The notes: a model not told the origin generated them from the letters alone. A stretch of DNA of 64,000 bases from Colwellia sp. (GCA_013215295.1 JABSOZ010000016.1:1-64000); one strand, 5' to 3'. Positions 48,537-56,733 are shown, counted from the stretch's first letter. Made by a program: numbers and translations.

Positions 48537-48637
48537 ACAGAACAAGAATTTAAAGAGGGACAAAATAAAGTTGACTGTTTGCTGCTTCGTCGCTTATTTT
48601 AACCAACAATTATTTGCCTCTTAGTGAGGCGTTATGT
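48537..48637 (+). repeat. attC-50
   Basis: AACAGAAC pairs with the cassette start GTTATGTT with one mismatch. L'' AAGAATTTAAAGAGGGAC, stem AAGTTGACTGTT / TTAACCAACAA, R' GTTATGT. Confidence 0.88.
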
Positions 48638-48658
48638 ATTTTAATCAATTAGGAGTTT

Positions 48659-49048
48659 ATGTTTATGATCCGTCCTTTCCATTTATCTTTTGTGGTACCT
48701 AATAAAGAGTTAGCTCGGTCTTTCTATATAGATGTTATTGGTTGCTCATTGGGCCGAGATAATGAAGCTTGGTTTGATATACTGTTTTTTGGTCATCAAT
48801 TAACCATTCATCAAGCTACTGAAAAGAGTCCAGCATTTCAAATCAATCATTTTGGGCCGATTTTAGATAAGAGTGAGTGGCTTAATATCGTGCGTAAATG
48901 CCAAAGTGAAAATATAGAGGTTATTTTACCACCAACGGTAAAAAATAAAGATAAAGAGGATGAATCTGGAAAATTCATCATCAAAGATCCAAGTGGAAAT
49001 GTTCTTGAATTTAAATATTACGCTAATTTCAATAAAACAGTTGGTTAA
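48659..49048 (+). CDS. VOC-family dioxygenase-like protein
   Basis: A 129-residue VOC protein. MIRPFHLSFVVPNKELARSFY has the first metal-site His, the middle WFDILFFGHQLTIHQ a second, and the C-terminus KFIIKDPSGNVLEFKYY the Glu. The spacing fits extradiol-dioxygenase-like or glyoxalase enzymes. ATG 48659 follows AGGAG. The GNAT gene starts 2 bases after its stop, so both form a two-gene cassette. Confidence 0.86.
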   Translation: MFMIRPFHLSFVVPNKELARSFYIDVIGCSLGRDNEAWFDILFFGHQLTIHQATEKSPAFQINHFGPILDKSEWLNIVRKCQSENIEVILPPTVKNKDKEDESGKFIIKDPSGNVLEFKYYANFNKTVG

Positions 49049-49050
49049 AA

Positions 49051-49479
49051 ATGGACGTTATTATTGCTAAAAATGAAAATGAAGTAACTGAGTGTTTTCA
49101 TCTTATTTCTGAATTGCGTCCACATTTAACCTTAGATGACTTTATTAGTAAAGTGAAAAGAATGTCGAAAACTACGGGTTATGAATTGGTCTATCTGGAT
49201 GATTCAGGCATTAAAGCGGTAGCAGGGATGAAAGTTTCTGAATGGTTACATACGGGGCGTTATCTTGAGATAGAAGAATTAGTTACAGATAAAAATTTTC
49301 GCTCTAAAGGTTATGGTGGGAAATTATTTGATTGGATTATAAAATATGCTAAACAGAACGATTGCGCACAAATAAGATTAGTATCAGGTGTTTCAAGAGA
49401 AAAGGCTCATAAATTTTATCTAGATAAAGGTATGATTTTCGAAGCTAAATATTTTTCATTAAATATAGATAAAAGTTGA
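49051..49479 (+). CDS. GNAT-family N-acetyltransferase
   Basis: A 142-residue acetyltransferase. YLEIEELVTDKNFRSKGYGG (about residues 70-89) carries the acetyl-CoA-binding R-S-K-G-Y-G loop, and VSGVSREKAHKFYLDKGMIF at about 115-134 the C-terminal motif A..FY...GF. It shares a cassette with the VOC gene directly upstream and is probably translationally coupled. Substrate unknown. Confidence 0.87.
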   Translation: MDVIIAKNENEVTECFHLISELRPHLTLDDFISKVKRMSKTTGYELVYLDDSGIKAVAGMKVSEWLHTGRYLEIEELVTDKNFRSKGYGGKLFDWIIKYAKQNDCAQIRLVSGVSREKAHKFYLDKGMIFEAKYFSLNIDKS

Positions 49480-49497
49480 GTGGATTAAATACAAGAA

Positions 49498-49581
49498 AAT
49501 TAACAAGGACATGTAATAATTGGCTAGTTTCGTTCCTCGAATTTAGGCCAGTATATCGCGCCGCATGTTAGGGCGTTATGT
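49498..49581 (+). repeat. attC-51, degenerate
   Basis: R'' AATTAAC without the CAAGCC.CTCAAGCAGG arm; the stem ATTGGCTAG / TAGGCCAGTA is weak. L' CCGCATGTTAGGGC, R' GTTATGT. Confidence 0.78.
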
Positions 49582-49599
49582 GTTCAAAAGGAGTTAGGC

Positions 49600-50013
49600 G
49601 TGGTTTCACAAATACTATTGATAATTGGTGCTTCAATATTCGGATTACTTGGGTTTGTACATCTAATTTATACATTTTTTACTGATAAGTTTAATCCGTA
49701 TAATGCTGATGTAACCGAAGCAATGAAAAGCACATCACCTGTCCTGACTAAAGAAACAACTGTTTGGCGTGCTTGGATTGGTTTCAATGCTAGCCATAGT
49801 TTAGGAGCAATACTTTTCGCCGCCATTTACATTCCCTTAGCTTTTTCACATATACAGTTTATTGCTAATAATAGCTGGTTTGCTGTATTACCTTCGATTG
49901 TTGGTATTTCATATTTACTTTTAGCAAAAAATTATTGGTTTAAAATTCCATTATTTGGCATTTTAATTTCAACAATATGTTTTGTAGGTGCTTTTGTGCT
50001 AATAAACACATAA
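49600..50013 (+). CDS. four-helix membrane protein (LIC_13387-like)
   Basis: A 137-residue protein from GTG 49600 after AGGAG. Four hydrophobic helices are at about residues 4-24, 66-86, 93-109 and 115-134. YNADVTEAMKSTSPVLTKET and WRAWIGFNASHSLGAILFA between helices 1 and 2 are the conserved-looking part of a family I recall as LIC_13387. Function unknown. Confidence 0.65.
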   Translation: MVSQILLIIGASIFGLLGFVHLIYTFFTDKFNPYNADVTEAMKSTSPVLTKETTVWRAWIGFNASHSLGAILFAAIYIPLAFSHIQFIANNSWFAVLPSIVGISYLLLAKNYWFKIPLFGILISTICFVGAFVLINT

Positions 50014-50103
50014 CAAGCTATGCAAGCAAGACAAATAACAGCTTGCTGTACGTGCCTCACACATTTTTGCAGCTATTGTTTTCCGCGTAAAGTGGCGTAA
50101 GCA
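50008..50103 (+). repeat. attC-52
   Basis: ACACATAAC pairs with GTTATGTGT. L'' AAGCTATGCAAGCAAGAC, stem CAGCTTGCTG / TTTGCAGCTATTG, R' degenerate GTAAGCA. A second R'-like AAAGGCGTTATGA sits 30 bases later, next to the gene start. Confidence 0.82.
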
Positions 50104-50134
50104 TCAATTCAAATTTGGAGATCATAAAGGCGTT

Positions 50135-51136
50135 ATGATGAAATTTTATATCTTACTTATCTCGTTGTTAGTAGTAATTCCTGTATACGCAGAAACGTCC
50201 CAAGGAACTGATTTTGAATATCGTTGGGATCAACTTGTATTTGAAAGTGACTTGCAAATCAACCTGCATCATTTTCTATATGAACTCGCTCGTGATGATA
50301 AATATTTTGAGACAATGCTCGAAGATATACGATTAAGCTCAGTAGATAAATATAGTCTAACTAGCACGGTAGATATTTATAAAAGTAAAATGGACATTAG
50401 GCATATATTATTTGATCGTGGGGAAATACCACAAATCACGAGTAAAGTTTTGGCTCACGACGTTATAAAAGGCGAGACTTCAATTGGTAAAGCACTTAAA
50501 TCGTTTCAGCCAATATATGAACGACTTTATTGGGAGGAGCATGATAAGAGAAATAAAGAATGGATTGAAGAACTAAAACCTAAAATCGATAGATTCGGTA
50601 AACAAATAAAAGTTGAGTTAGAACAAATATTTGCAGGTTCATTATTCTCACAAAAATTACATCTGATAAGCGTGGTCTATAAGCCGGGTATAAGGCACGG
50701 AGCATATACATCTTCGCGTAGTATGCAAACTGTAGTTAATAGCACCTATGAAGACTTTCAGAATTGGTATGCTCTAGAATTGACCTTTCATGAGGTTTCG
50801 CATGCTCTTAGCGTAAATAAGCAAAGTAAATTTTATAAGTCAATAAAGTCAGTATTGAATAGCAAAGGTCTTGAATCTGAAATCGGGATATGGCATCCAA
50901 TTTTATTCTACACCGTTGGTGAAGTAGTGAAAAAGGCTATTTCTACTAATAATATAAACTATATAACTTACGCAGACAGAAATGCTCTTTACACAGGTTC
51001 TTGGGATTACAAAAAAATCTTAATCGAGCACTGGCAACCCTACATTGAGGGGAAAGTAACGATGGCGACAGCTATAGAAAATATTGCTAATGAGTTACAA
51101 AAAGCGGTTAAGCAGCCTAACGATAAAATCAACTAA
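50135..51136 (+). CDS. secreted HExxH metalloprotein
   Basis: A 333-residue protein with signal peptide MMKFYILLISLLVVIPVYA (start ATG 50135 or 50138). ALELTFHEVSHALSVNKQSK at about residues 212-231 holds the zinc-binding H-E-x-x-H. LESEIGIWHPILFYTVGEVV (about 249-268) supplies candidate third ligands (E-I-G..H or GE). It is probably a periplasmic zinc peptidase of unassigned family. The rest is helical. Confidence 0.72.
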   Translation: MMKFYILLISLLVVIPVYAETSQGTDFEYRWDQLVFESDLQINLHHFLYELARDDKYFETMLEDIRLSSVDKYSLTSTVDIYKSKMDIRHILFDRGEIPQITSKVLAHDVIKGETSIGKALKSFQPIYERLYWEEHDKRNKEWIEELKPKIDRFGKQIKVELEQIFAGSLFSQKLHLISVVYKPGIRHGAYTSSRSMQTVVNSTYEDFQNWYALELTFHEVSHALSVNKQSKFYKSIKSVLNSKGLESEIGIWHPILFYTVGEVVKKAISTNNINYITYADRNALYTGSWDYKKILIEHWQPYIEGKVTMATAIENIANELQKAVKQPNDKIN

Positions 51137-51139
51137 GAT

Positions 51140-51215
51140 ACGTAACAGTTGACTGCGTTTCTGTATGGTTCGCGTTTTAACCGACTATTTTTCACCGCTT
51201 TGTAAGGCGTGGGTA
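51140..51215 (+). repeat. attC-53, degenerate
   Basis: ACGTAAC is followed directly by AGTTGACTGCG, so the L'' arm is missing. The right side TTTTAACCGACTATTTTTCACCGCTTTGTAAGGCGTGG is recognisable. The R' is lost (GTGGGTA). Confidence 0.7.
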
Positions 51216-51221
51216 CTTCTT

Positions 51222-51677
51222 TTGTTTAGATGTAATTATAAAATTTTATTGATGTCAGTTATTGGAGTGCCCTTTATTGCATCAGCTCAAGGAGATGAGT
51301 TGTGCGAACACTTAATTTATTTTGCTAGCAAAACAAAAGTTGGTGAAACCCTACAAGTGAAATTGATTAATGATTGGGCTAATTTCTCAAAAAGCTGTGA
51401 GCATAATGACACAGAGGAAGGAAAAGAGTTTTGCGCTTACCTAATCAAAAATACTTCAACTGAATTTATGAATATTAATTTATCAAGAGTACTGAGGTGC
51501 AGTGAGAGTGACTATAATTTTGGTAGTATCTATATAAATAAAATCACAGGTGAAGTCTCTTTGTTTGAAATACCTAAGCTAAACCAAGATATAGCATTGG
51601 ATGTAAACTTTTCAATTGGAGACGATTTAATAAAGGATTTTATAGAAATTAAAGCTATAAATGAGCTTGTAGAGTAA
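51222..51677 (+). CDS. secreted hypothetical protein
   Basis: The frame is open from 51165 through the decayed attC. I favour TTG 51222 (MFRCNYKILLMSVIGVPFIASAQG, a plausible signal peptide) over ATG 51252, which would lose the positive N-region; neither has a clear ribosome site. The mature ~130 residues contain four Cys (ELCEH, KSCEH, EFCAY, VLRCSE). Function unknown. Confidence 0.55.
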   Translation: MFRCNYKILLMSVIGVPFIASAQGDELCEHLIYFASKTKVGETLQVKLINDWANFSKSCEHNDTEEGKEFCAYLIKNTSTEFMNINLSRVLRCSESDYNFGSIYINKITGEVSLFEIPKLNQDIALDVNFSIGDDLIKDFIEIKAINELVE

Positions 51678-51680
51678 GTA

Positions 51681-51770
51681 CCTATAATTCATTCAAAAGG
51701 GCTAAAAACTGCGGGTTGTTCGCTTTCTCCATTTTATCCCATCATTTATACCTCTTAATGAGCGTTGGTT
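51681..51770 (+). repeat. attC-54
   Basis: R'' CCTATAA, L'' TTCATTCAAAAGGGC, stem CTGCGGGTTG / TTTTATCCCATCA (as in attC-28), L' CCTCTTAATGAGC, R' GTTGGTT. Confidence 0.78.
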
Positions 51771-51923
51771 CGCTAAAATTTTATCTAAAATAAATTTAAT
51801 ATTTTGTGTAATAAATAATGCGAAATTGAGACTACTACTTGTAAGCTATATTTTTATACCCGCTACCTACTGTGGGAATTATTATTATGCATATTATAAT
51901 TTTAATTAATGAAGGATTTCTAA

Positions 51924-52367
51924 ATGGAAATGAAAAAAGGATTGACTGGCGTTTTTGAAATTTCATCTGTGTTAAAAGTTTTAGCTCTTTGTATTCTTAC
52001 GCTTGGTGGATATTTAATATACAAGCTGTATTGTTTTTCAAACCAAATCAATCAACATACTGAACATAAAATATCTAAAATCTTTATTTTTATAAGCATT
52101 TTTTTATATAGCATCTCATTCTGCTATTTGATTTATGGTTTAGCTAATTTGCACGATCTTACTATTTTAACAAACTCAATTGAATCTCATGTAATCTCGA
52201 GTATTTTTGATGTCACGTGGATAGTTATGGTGCGAAACCGTATTAATTTAATTACCGGTGCTAATAAAGGTGACAAACTTTGGTTACATCCTTTTAAAAC
52301 TTCGATTCTACATGTGATTTATATGCAATATAAAATAAATCAGGGTTTGACTACAAACACAATATAA
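51924..52367 (+). CDS. DUF4234-like membrane protein
   Basis: A 147-residue protein. The first helix LKVLALCILTLGGYLIYKLYCFSNQINQHT (about residues 18-47) has the DUF4234 pattern T-L-G-.Y..Y..Y...N-.-I-N. Two more hydrophobic segments are at about 53-76 and 88-105. It is likely an inner-membrane protein of unknown function. 51771-51923 upstream is a long AT-rich leader, and AAGGATTTCTAA precedes the ATG. Confidence 0.72.
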   Translation: MEMKKGLTGVFEISSVLKVLALCILTLGGYLIYKLYCFSNQINQHTEHKISKIFIFISIFLYSISFCYLIYGLANLHDLTILTNSIESHVISSIFDVTWIVMVRNRINLITGANKGDKLWLHPFKTSILHVIYMQYKINQGLTTNTI

Positions 52368-52706
52368 GCAGAAAGTATAAAATTACTTTTTTGTTTTGTG
52401 GTTATTGTATTTTTATTCGTTAAGTACATGATAATAAGTAAGTTTTGTGATTTGTCAGTTGTAAGGTTAAAGTGGCATGTTGAATTCGCATTATATATTG
52501 GCACAACAATACAGCCCGTTTTTTTGTGACAGAACAGGCAGGAAATATAGAAATAGATTGAAATTATTCGATTTTAGGCACATTAGATTCAGCAGATGTA
52601 TACGTTTATACAGAAATTGTAAATGGTTCTTGGGTTATTCATCAGTTACTTGTTACAGTCGATAGTATGAATAAAAAATTATCGCACTCGTTATGCCGTG
52701 ATGTTT
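52368..52706 (+). other. decayed cassette region
   Basis: No intact attC follows the DUF4234 gene. About 340 bases hold AT-rich sequence and a gene relic (52540-52680). ATAAGCAG at 52365 and TCGTTATGC at 52688 may be worn cassette-end boxes, but I cannot reconstruct a site. Confidence 0.45.
52540..52680 (+). pseudogene. C-terminal relic of a Coa1-like protein
   Basis: In the + frame that reads AAT TAT TCG at 52565, the translation is NYSILGTLDSADVYVYTEIV, then NGSWVIHQLLVTVDSMNKKL. The ADVYV.....GSW.I..L.V.V...K pattern matches the end of the Coa1-family protein at 44730 (ADVYVQAYKEMKAWSLYNVIV). A TGA stop lies just upstream and no start or N-terminal half is present, so this is the remnant of a lost gene. 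A 62-residue frame from 52477 in another phase is spurious. Confidence 0.5.
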
Positions 52707-52810
52707 TCCTAACGTATTGCTCAAACGGATGCATAACAGATAATTGGACTGTGCTTCGTTTCTCGCACCTTTTTGCCAACATTTTTTCGCCGTTTAGTAA
52801 GGCGTTATAT
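52707..52810 (+). repeat. attC-55
   Basis: R'' TCCTAAC, L'' GTATTGCTCAAACGGATG, stem AGATAATTGGACTG / TTTTTGCCAACA degenerate, L' CCGTTTAGTAAGGC, R' GTTATAT. Confidence 0.85.
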
Positions 52811-52824
52811 CTTAAGGACGTTCA

Positions 52825-53568
52825 ATGAAGATTGCCGTATTATCAGACATTCATAGTAATGTTTTCGCACTTGATGCTGTCATTAAGGATTTAGAAAAGC
52901 ATTCTGTAGATCTAAAAGCAAACCTTGGTGATATTCTTTATGGCCCTATTGCTCCTAAATCTACTTTTGAACTTTTGATGGAACATGATTTTATTACCAT
53001 TTCAGGTAATCAGGATCGGCAGATTTATGAGTCTACAGATGAAGAAATCGAATCGAATCCAACGATGCAATTTATTTTAGATGATCTAGGTTCAAAACCA
53101 TTGGAATGGATGAAATCATTGCCCTTTGAAAAACAAGTAAATGAAGACGTTTATTTTTGTCATGGTACCCCTAAAAGTGACTTGATCTATTTGTTGGAAG
53201 ATGTGAGTAAAGGCCATGCTTTGCTTCGTTCAGACAGCGAAATAATAGACTTACTCGCTGGTCAAGAATCTAAACTAATTTGTTGTGGTCATACTCATAC
53301 ACCTAGAGCTGTGCACTTAAGTAGCGGTCAACTTATTGTTAATCCAGGAAGTGTTGGTTTACAAGCTTATTCAGATGAAGAACCTGTAGTTCATTCAATG
53401 GAAAACTTTAATCATCACGCATCATATTCAATCGTAGAAAAAGTAAACTCTGCATGGGTTGTTCAAAATATCAAAGTTCCTTATGATTACCAGCTTGCTG
53501 TAAATGAGAGTAAAAAAAGAAACCGCAGTGATTGGGTTCACTTTTTGTCTACTGGCAGACGGTTATAA
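52825..53568 (+). CDS. calcineurin-like metallophosphoesterase
   Basis: A 247-residue protein. The five metal-binding motifs are in order: MKIAVLSDIHSNVFAL (D-x-H), ANLGDILYGP (G-D), ITISGNQDRQ (G-N-x-D replacing G-N-H-E), YFCHGTP (H) and CCGHTHTPRAV (G-H-x-H). This matches the YfcE/MJ0936-like phosphodiesterase and PrpE-like group. It hydrolyses phosphoesters in the cytoplasm; substrate unknown. The ATG follows AAGGACG. Confidence 0.9.
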   Translation: MKIAVLSDIHSNVFALDAVIKDLEKHSVDLKANLGDILYGPIAPKSTFELLMEHDFITISGNQDRQIYESTDEEIESNPTMQFILDDLGSKPLEWMKSLPFEKQVNEDVYFCHGTPKSDLIYLLEDVSKGHALLRSDSEIIDLLAGQESKLICCGHTHTPRAVHLSSGQLIVNPGSVGLQAYSDEEPVVHSMENFNHHASYSIVEKVNSAWVVQNIKVPYDYQLAVNESKKRNRSDWVHFLSTGRRL

Positions 53569-53659
53569 TAAGTTACTCTAACGAATGCTGAACAGTTAGT
53601 TAGCTTCGTTCTTCGCAACTTTAGTCACCAATTTACCGTCGCTTACCATGGCGTTAGGC
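53563..53659 (+). repeat. attC-56
   Basis: GGTTATAATAAG as R'', L'' AGTTACTCTAACGAATG, stem CAGTTAGTTAGC / TTTAGTCACCAA, R' GTTAGGC. The preceding gene's stop lies inside R''. Confidence 0.82.
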
Positions 53660-53781
53660 GGTCGGTTTATGAGGGCACTGTGATGAAATCAATAACGGTG
53701 AAAATTCAGATTTTACAAAATAAGAATATGTGTTCGATACCTATTCAATATCATTTATTCCTATTTTAATTGGGGTTTTAT

Positions 53782-54159
53782 ATGTCTAATGAGTTTAGAG
53801 AAAGTAAATATTTAAACGAATCAGGTTCTAAACGTGGAAACTGGTATATGAATAGACTTGATTACTTCCAATTTCATGAATATCCGGCTTATAAAAAACA
53901 TAAATTATTTTCTTTACTGTTAGGCATCTTTTTTTACTTCTTAGGGATTAAAGTACTAAACGTTAGCCTTTTAGGTTTTATTCCGTGTCTATATTTATGC
54001 TACGTAGCCTTGTTCACTTTCAATTTATTACGGACTAAAAGGTGTCGATATAGAGGTTACTTTTTATATCCTGCGAGGATTGTAAAATTTTTCAGGTCTA
54101 TAGAAATTGAGGTAGATTTACAGGACTTTGATTCAGTCGCAACAATGAGTAAAAAATAG
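53782..54159 (+). CDS. hypothetical membrane protein
   Basis: ATG 53782 gives 125 residues. An N-terminal soluble part (MSNEFRESKYLNESGSKRGN) is followed by two helices (about residues 42-60 and 62-82) and a basic segment (LLRTKRCRYRGYFLYPARIV). The Shine-Dalgarno sequence is weak (TGGGG). The cassette has a 120-base leader. Function unknown. Confidence 0.55.
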   Translation: MSNEFRESKYLNESGSKRGNWYMNRLDYFQFHEYPAYKKHKLFSLLLGIFFYFLGIKVLNVSLLGFIPCLYLCYVALFTFNLLRTKRCRYRGYFLYPARIVKFFRSIEIEVDLQDFDSVATMSKK

Positions 54160-54254
54160 TATGTGTCAGTGTTTCTTCAAAAATATACTCTCCTATAATC
54201 AAAAGAAATAATTGACATATTACCAACCTAGATAAGAACGATATTAAAGGAATA
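54160..54254 (+). other. decayed spacer
   Basis: No attC is recognisable after the membrane-protein gene, so the boundary between this and the next, broken gene is lost. TTAAAGGAATAATG at 54244-54257 is the old ribosome site of that gene. Confidence 0.4.
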
Positions 54255-54568
54255 ATGATGGACTCAAATAAATTTACAAGCTGGTTTAATTTGCTGGCAA
54301 AAAATCTATAGAAGAACCGCAAAACCTTTTATTATCAGAAATGATAATTGTAGAATCAAAAACATTAGTAATACTTCTTCGTTGGTTTAACCTTTATAAT
54401 CTCGCTGAATCAGGCATATTAGCTGAAATAGTATAGAAAAATGAAGGTTCTAATGACGCTGCCTTCTATTTTAATATTCCATAGGGTCGAGCATGGTGGG
54501 AATATAACAGTAGAGCAGGTGGTTTAAATGATGACTATCTTCCTGCAGAAATGAAAAGTCATTATTAA
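54255..54568 (+). pseudogene. broken hypothetical cassette gene
   Basis: A good ribosome site precedes ATG 54255 (MMDSNKFTSWFNLLAKNL), which stops after 18 codons. The next frame continues EEPQNLLLSEMIIVESKTLV, then LLRWFNLYNLAESGILAEIV, but contains two in-frame TAG codons (54434 and 54482). It ends AWWEYNSRAGGLNDDYLPAE..SHY at 54568. One frameshift plus two stops make it a clear pseudogene. The original family is unknown. Confidence 0.65.
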
Positions 54569-54734
54569 TGAACGCTTTGATGTAGCGAAGAATAAAAATT
54601 TAGCAAGTGGCTTTTATAAGATAAAAGAGATCATAAGAAAGAATATGAACCAAAGGCTTTAGGTAAATAAATTAAATGCACAACACTATATTTCTTCTTT
54701 TGGGGAATAAACTTCTATTCATGGTAGTGTCAGC

Positions 54735-54824
54735 ACATAAGTCATTTATAAGCACAAATAACAGTTGGATGATTGCGCTTTCAACATATTAGGCAACATT
54801 TTTCCTCTTAACGAGGCGTTAGCT
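54735..54824 (+). repeat. attC-57, degenerate stem
   Basis: R'' ACATAAG, L'' TCATTTATAAGCAC, CAGTTGGATGATTG / ATTAGGCAACATT, L' CCTCTTAACGAGGC, R' GTTAGCT. 54569-54734 upstream is a decayed spacer without a gene. Confidence 0.82.
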
Positions 54825-54850
54825 CTCTTACATATTATCGAGATATCTGC

Positions 54851-55483
54851 ATGATAGATTTTACAATTTTACCTTTGTTTTTTACGGCTATTTTCTTTTT
54901 GGCTATTTCGCCTGGTCCTGATTTGGTTTTGATTTCAACTTATTCTTCTATGAAGGGCTTTAAAGCAGGTTTAATGATTTCTCTAGGTGTGTTTGGAGCC
55001 GGTATCTTGCAAACATTTCTCGTTGCATTTGGTTTAGGACAATTGATGCAATCAATCCCTATGTTTGCATATGCTATAAAAATAGTTGGCGCGTTATATT
55101 TAAGCTATTTAGGTGTGAGAATGTTATTTAACTGGTACCGTACCAACGCCTTAAGTGGTCAAACAAAAACAACTGAAAATTTAACTAACCTGAGTCTTAT
55201 GAATAAAGGTTTCTTAAATAATTTACTTAATCCAAAGGCTTTATTGTTCTTTAGTTTGTTTTTGCCACAATTTACTACCGGCAAAGGCTTGCTTTCAGTT
55301 CAAATTTTAATATTAGGGGTTATGTTAAGTTGCTTTGCTTTATTCGTTAATAGTGTTTTTTCTATCACATTTAGTAAGTTTGGTAAATTAGTCGGTAATA
55401 GATTTAATTTAGGTCGTCACATAGAGGGTCTATTAGGTTTTATTTTTATAGGTCTGGCAACTCGCTTAGCTACCAGCAAGTAA
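54851..55483 (+). CDS. LysE-family amino-acid exporter
   Basis: A 210-residue protein with six hydrophobic segments. IFFLAISPGPDLVLISTYSS (residues 14-33) carries the S-P-G-P-D LysE motif, and GLMISLGVFGAGILQTFLVA and LLNPKALLFFSLFLPQF are further family marks. The S-P-G-P-D form matches the YggA/RhtB-like subgroup more closely than the cassette paralogue at 39494 does. It exports amino acids or homoserine-type compounds. Confidence 0.88.
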   Translation: MIDFTILPLFFTAIFFLAISPGPDLVLISTYSSMKGFKAGLMISLGVFGAGILQTFLVAFGLGQLMQSIPMFAYAIKIVGALYLSYLGVRMLFNWYRTNALSGQTKTTENLTNLSLMNKGFLNNLLNPKALLFFSLFLPQFTTGKGLLSVQILILGVMLSCFALFVNSVFSITFSKFGKLVGNRFNLGRHIEGLLGFIFIGLATRLATSK

Positions 55484-55493
55484 CGAGGTGCTC

Positions 55494-55582
55494 ACAAAAC
55501 GTTTAAACGAACAAATCAGCTGGCTGCTGTTTGTGCTTCACACATTTTAACAAACATTATCAACCCTTATAGGGCTTTAGTT
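55494..55582 (+). repeat. attC-58, degenerate
   Basis: ACAAAACGTTTAAACGAAC stands for R''-L''. Stem CAGCTGGCTGCTG / TTTTAACAAACA, L' CCCTTATAGGGC, R' TTTAGTT. Confidence 0.72.
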
Positions 55583-55597
55583 ATACAAGGAGTTTTG

Positions 55598-56281
55598 GTG
55601 TCAAAATTAAAGATGTCTATTTTATTTATTTCAGTGGTTTTGGTCATTGTGGGAACTTTAAGCCAAAAACATGCATTAGCCTGTGAATTCGTTGGGGTAA
55701 CTAATTTCAAGAAAATTTCTTCTCATATATACGTGAGTCCAGAAATTAGTACTGATAAGTATCATGAATTTCTTATGATAATTAAGTCAGGAAAAAACCG
55801 TATTAAAAATACGTTTGGACCTATGCGTTCTCATCCTATTACAGTGATAACAAAAAATAATGATGAAGCTTCATTTTTTGGTTCTAACTCAGCAGGAACA
55901 ACGCATTTAACTCCTATAGGAGAATGTGTTGTTTTAGGGCCAAAAGGAATAAATGTGAATGTAGCTGCTCATGAATTTGTTCATGCAGAAGTTCATAATA
56001 GGGTGGGTTGGTTGCAATATCTTTTAAATATACCAATCTGGTTTAGTGAAGGCGTTGCACTACTTGTAGATTACAGAGCGCCTTTCTTACTTGAAAATAT
56101 TTCAATTTCCGACATTAAAGTGGAAGCTGTAAAAAGTAAAGGGGTTGATTTTTTCACTGATGGTAACACTCATGAAAATTATCTGGCTTCAAGAGTAGCT
56201 ATCGAATACATTGAAGCTACGTCTCTTTATGAAAAGTTAGATGAGATCAGTAAAGGGCTAAGTTTCAAAGATGTATTTTAA
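55598..56281 (+). CDS. secreted HExxH peptidase-like protein
   Basis: About 227 residues from GTG 55598 (TTG 55595 possible) after CAAGGAG, with a signal peptide (SKLKMSILFISVVLVIVGTL). NVAAHEFVHAEVHNRVGWLQ (about residues 131-150) has the zinc motif H-E-x-x-H, and IPIWFSEGVALLVDYRAP about 20 residues on gives the gluzincin-type third ligand E (W-F-x-E-G). This is the peptidase-MA-like arrangement. It is shorter than most members and has no membrane anchor. Confidence 0.78.
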   Translation: MSKLKMSILFISVVLVIVGTLSQKHALACEFVGVTNFKKISSHIYVSPEISTDKYHEFLMIIKSGKNRIKNTFGPMRSHPITVITKNNDEASFFGSNSAGTTHLTPIGECVVLGPKGINVNVAAHEFVHAEVHNRVGWLQYLLNIPIWFSEGVALLVDYRAPFLLENISISDIKVEAVKSKGVDFFTDGNTHENYLASRVAIEYIEATSLYEKLDEISKGLSFKDVF

Positions 56282-56286
56282 ATGCA

Positions 56287-56353
56287 AACTAACAAACCAC
56301 GTAAGCAGGACAAAAAATAGTTGGTGTTATTCCTGCTTCGTTATTTTTCAATT
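56287..56353 (+). repeat. attC-59, 3' truncated
   Basis: AACTAACAAACCACGTAAGC and AGGAC, then TAGTTGGTGTTATTCCTGCTTCGTTATTTTTCAATTATT. The L'-R' end is missing and the next gene follows at once, so two cassettes are fused. Confidence 0.7.
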
Positions 56354-56370
56354 ATTACAAGGATAGTTTA

Positions 56371-56733
56371 ATGTCAGAAAATCGAGAAGAATATTGGGGA
56401 ATGCCCCTAAATACTTATTGTATGATGATTCATCTGAGTCAGTTGACCAGTATTATAATGCCGGGACTAGGTTTTATTTTACCCATTGTACTGTGGGCAA
56501 TGAATAAAGAGAATAATGAGGAAATAGATAAACACGGTAAAATTACAATTAATTGGTTAATTAGTCTGTTTATATATTCGGTAGTCTGTGGGATTTTAGT
56601 TTTTGTATTGATAGGAATAATAGGCCTTATAGTATTAGCGGTGCTTAATTTCGTCTTTGCAATTATTGCAGCTATAAAAGCTAATGATAATGAATTATGG
56701 ACTTATCCTCTTAGTATTAAATTTCTTAAATGA
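56371..56733 (+). CDS. DUF4870-family membrane protein
   Basis: A 120-residue protein with the DUF4870 sequence: MMIHLSQLTSIIMPGLGFIL (about residues 13-32), PIVLWAMNKENNEEIDKHGK, and ITINWLISLFIYSVVCGILV, then a third helix and the C-terminal ANDNELWTYPLSIKFL. Three helices. Function unknown, but the family is often next to stress or envelope genes. ATG follows AAGGATAG. Confidence 0.88.
   Translation: MSENREEYWGMPLNTYCMMIHLSQLTSIIMPGLGFILPIVLWAMNKENNEEIDKHGKITINWLISLFIYSVVCGILVFVLIGIIGLIVLAVLNFVFAIIAAIKANDNELWTYPLSIKFLK

Noticed and set aside
52477-52665. 62-residue + strand frame
   Set aside because: Another frame of the same DNA shows similarity to the Coa1-family C-terminus, so this frame is spurious.
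54255-54568. amber-recoded gene (two in-frame TAG codons)
   Set aside because: The reading also needs a frameshift near the start, and there is no tRNA or recoding signal nearby; ordinary decay explains it.
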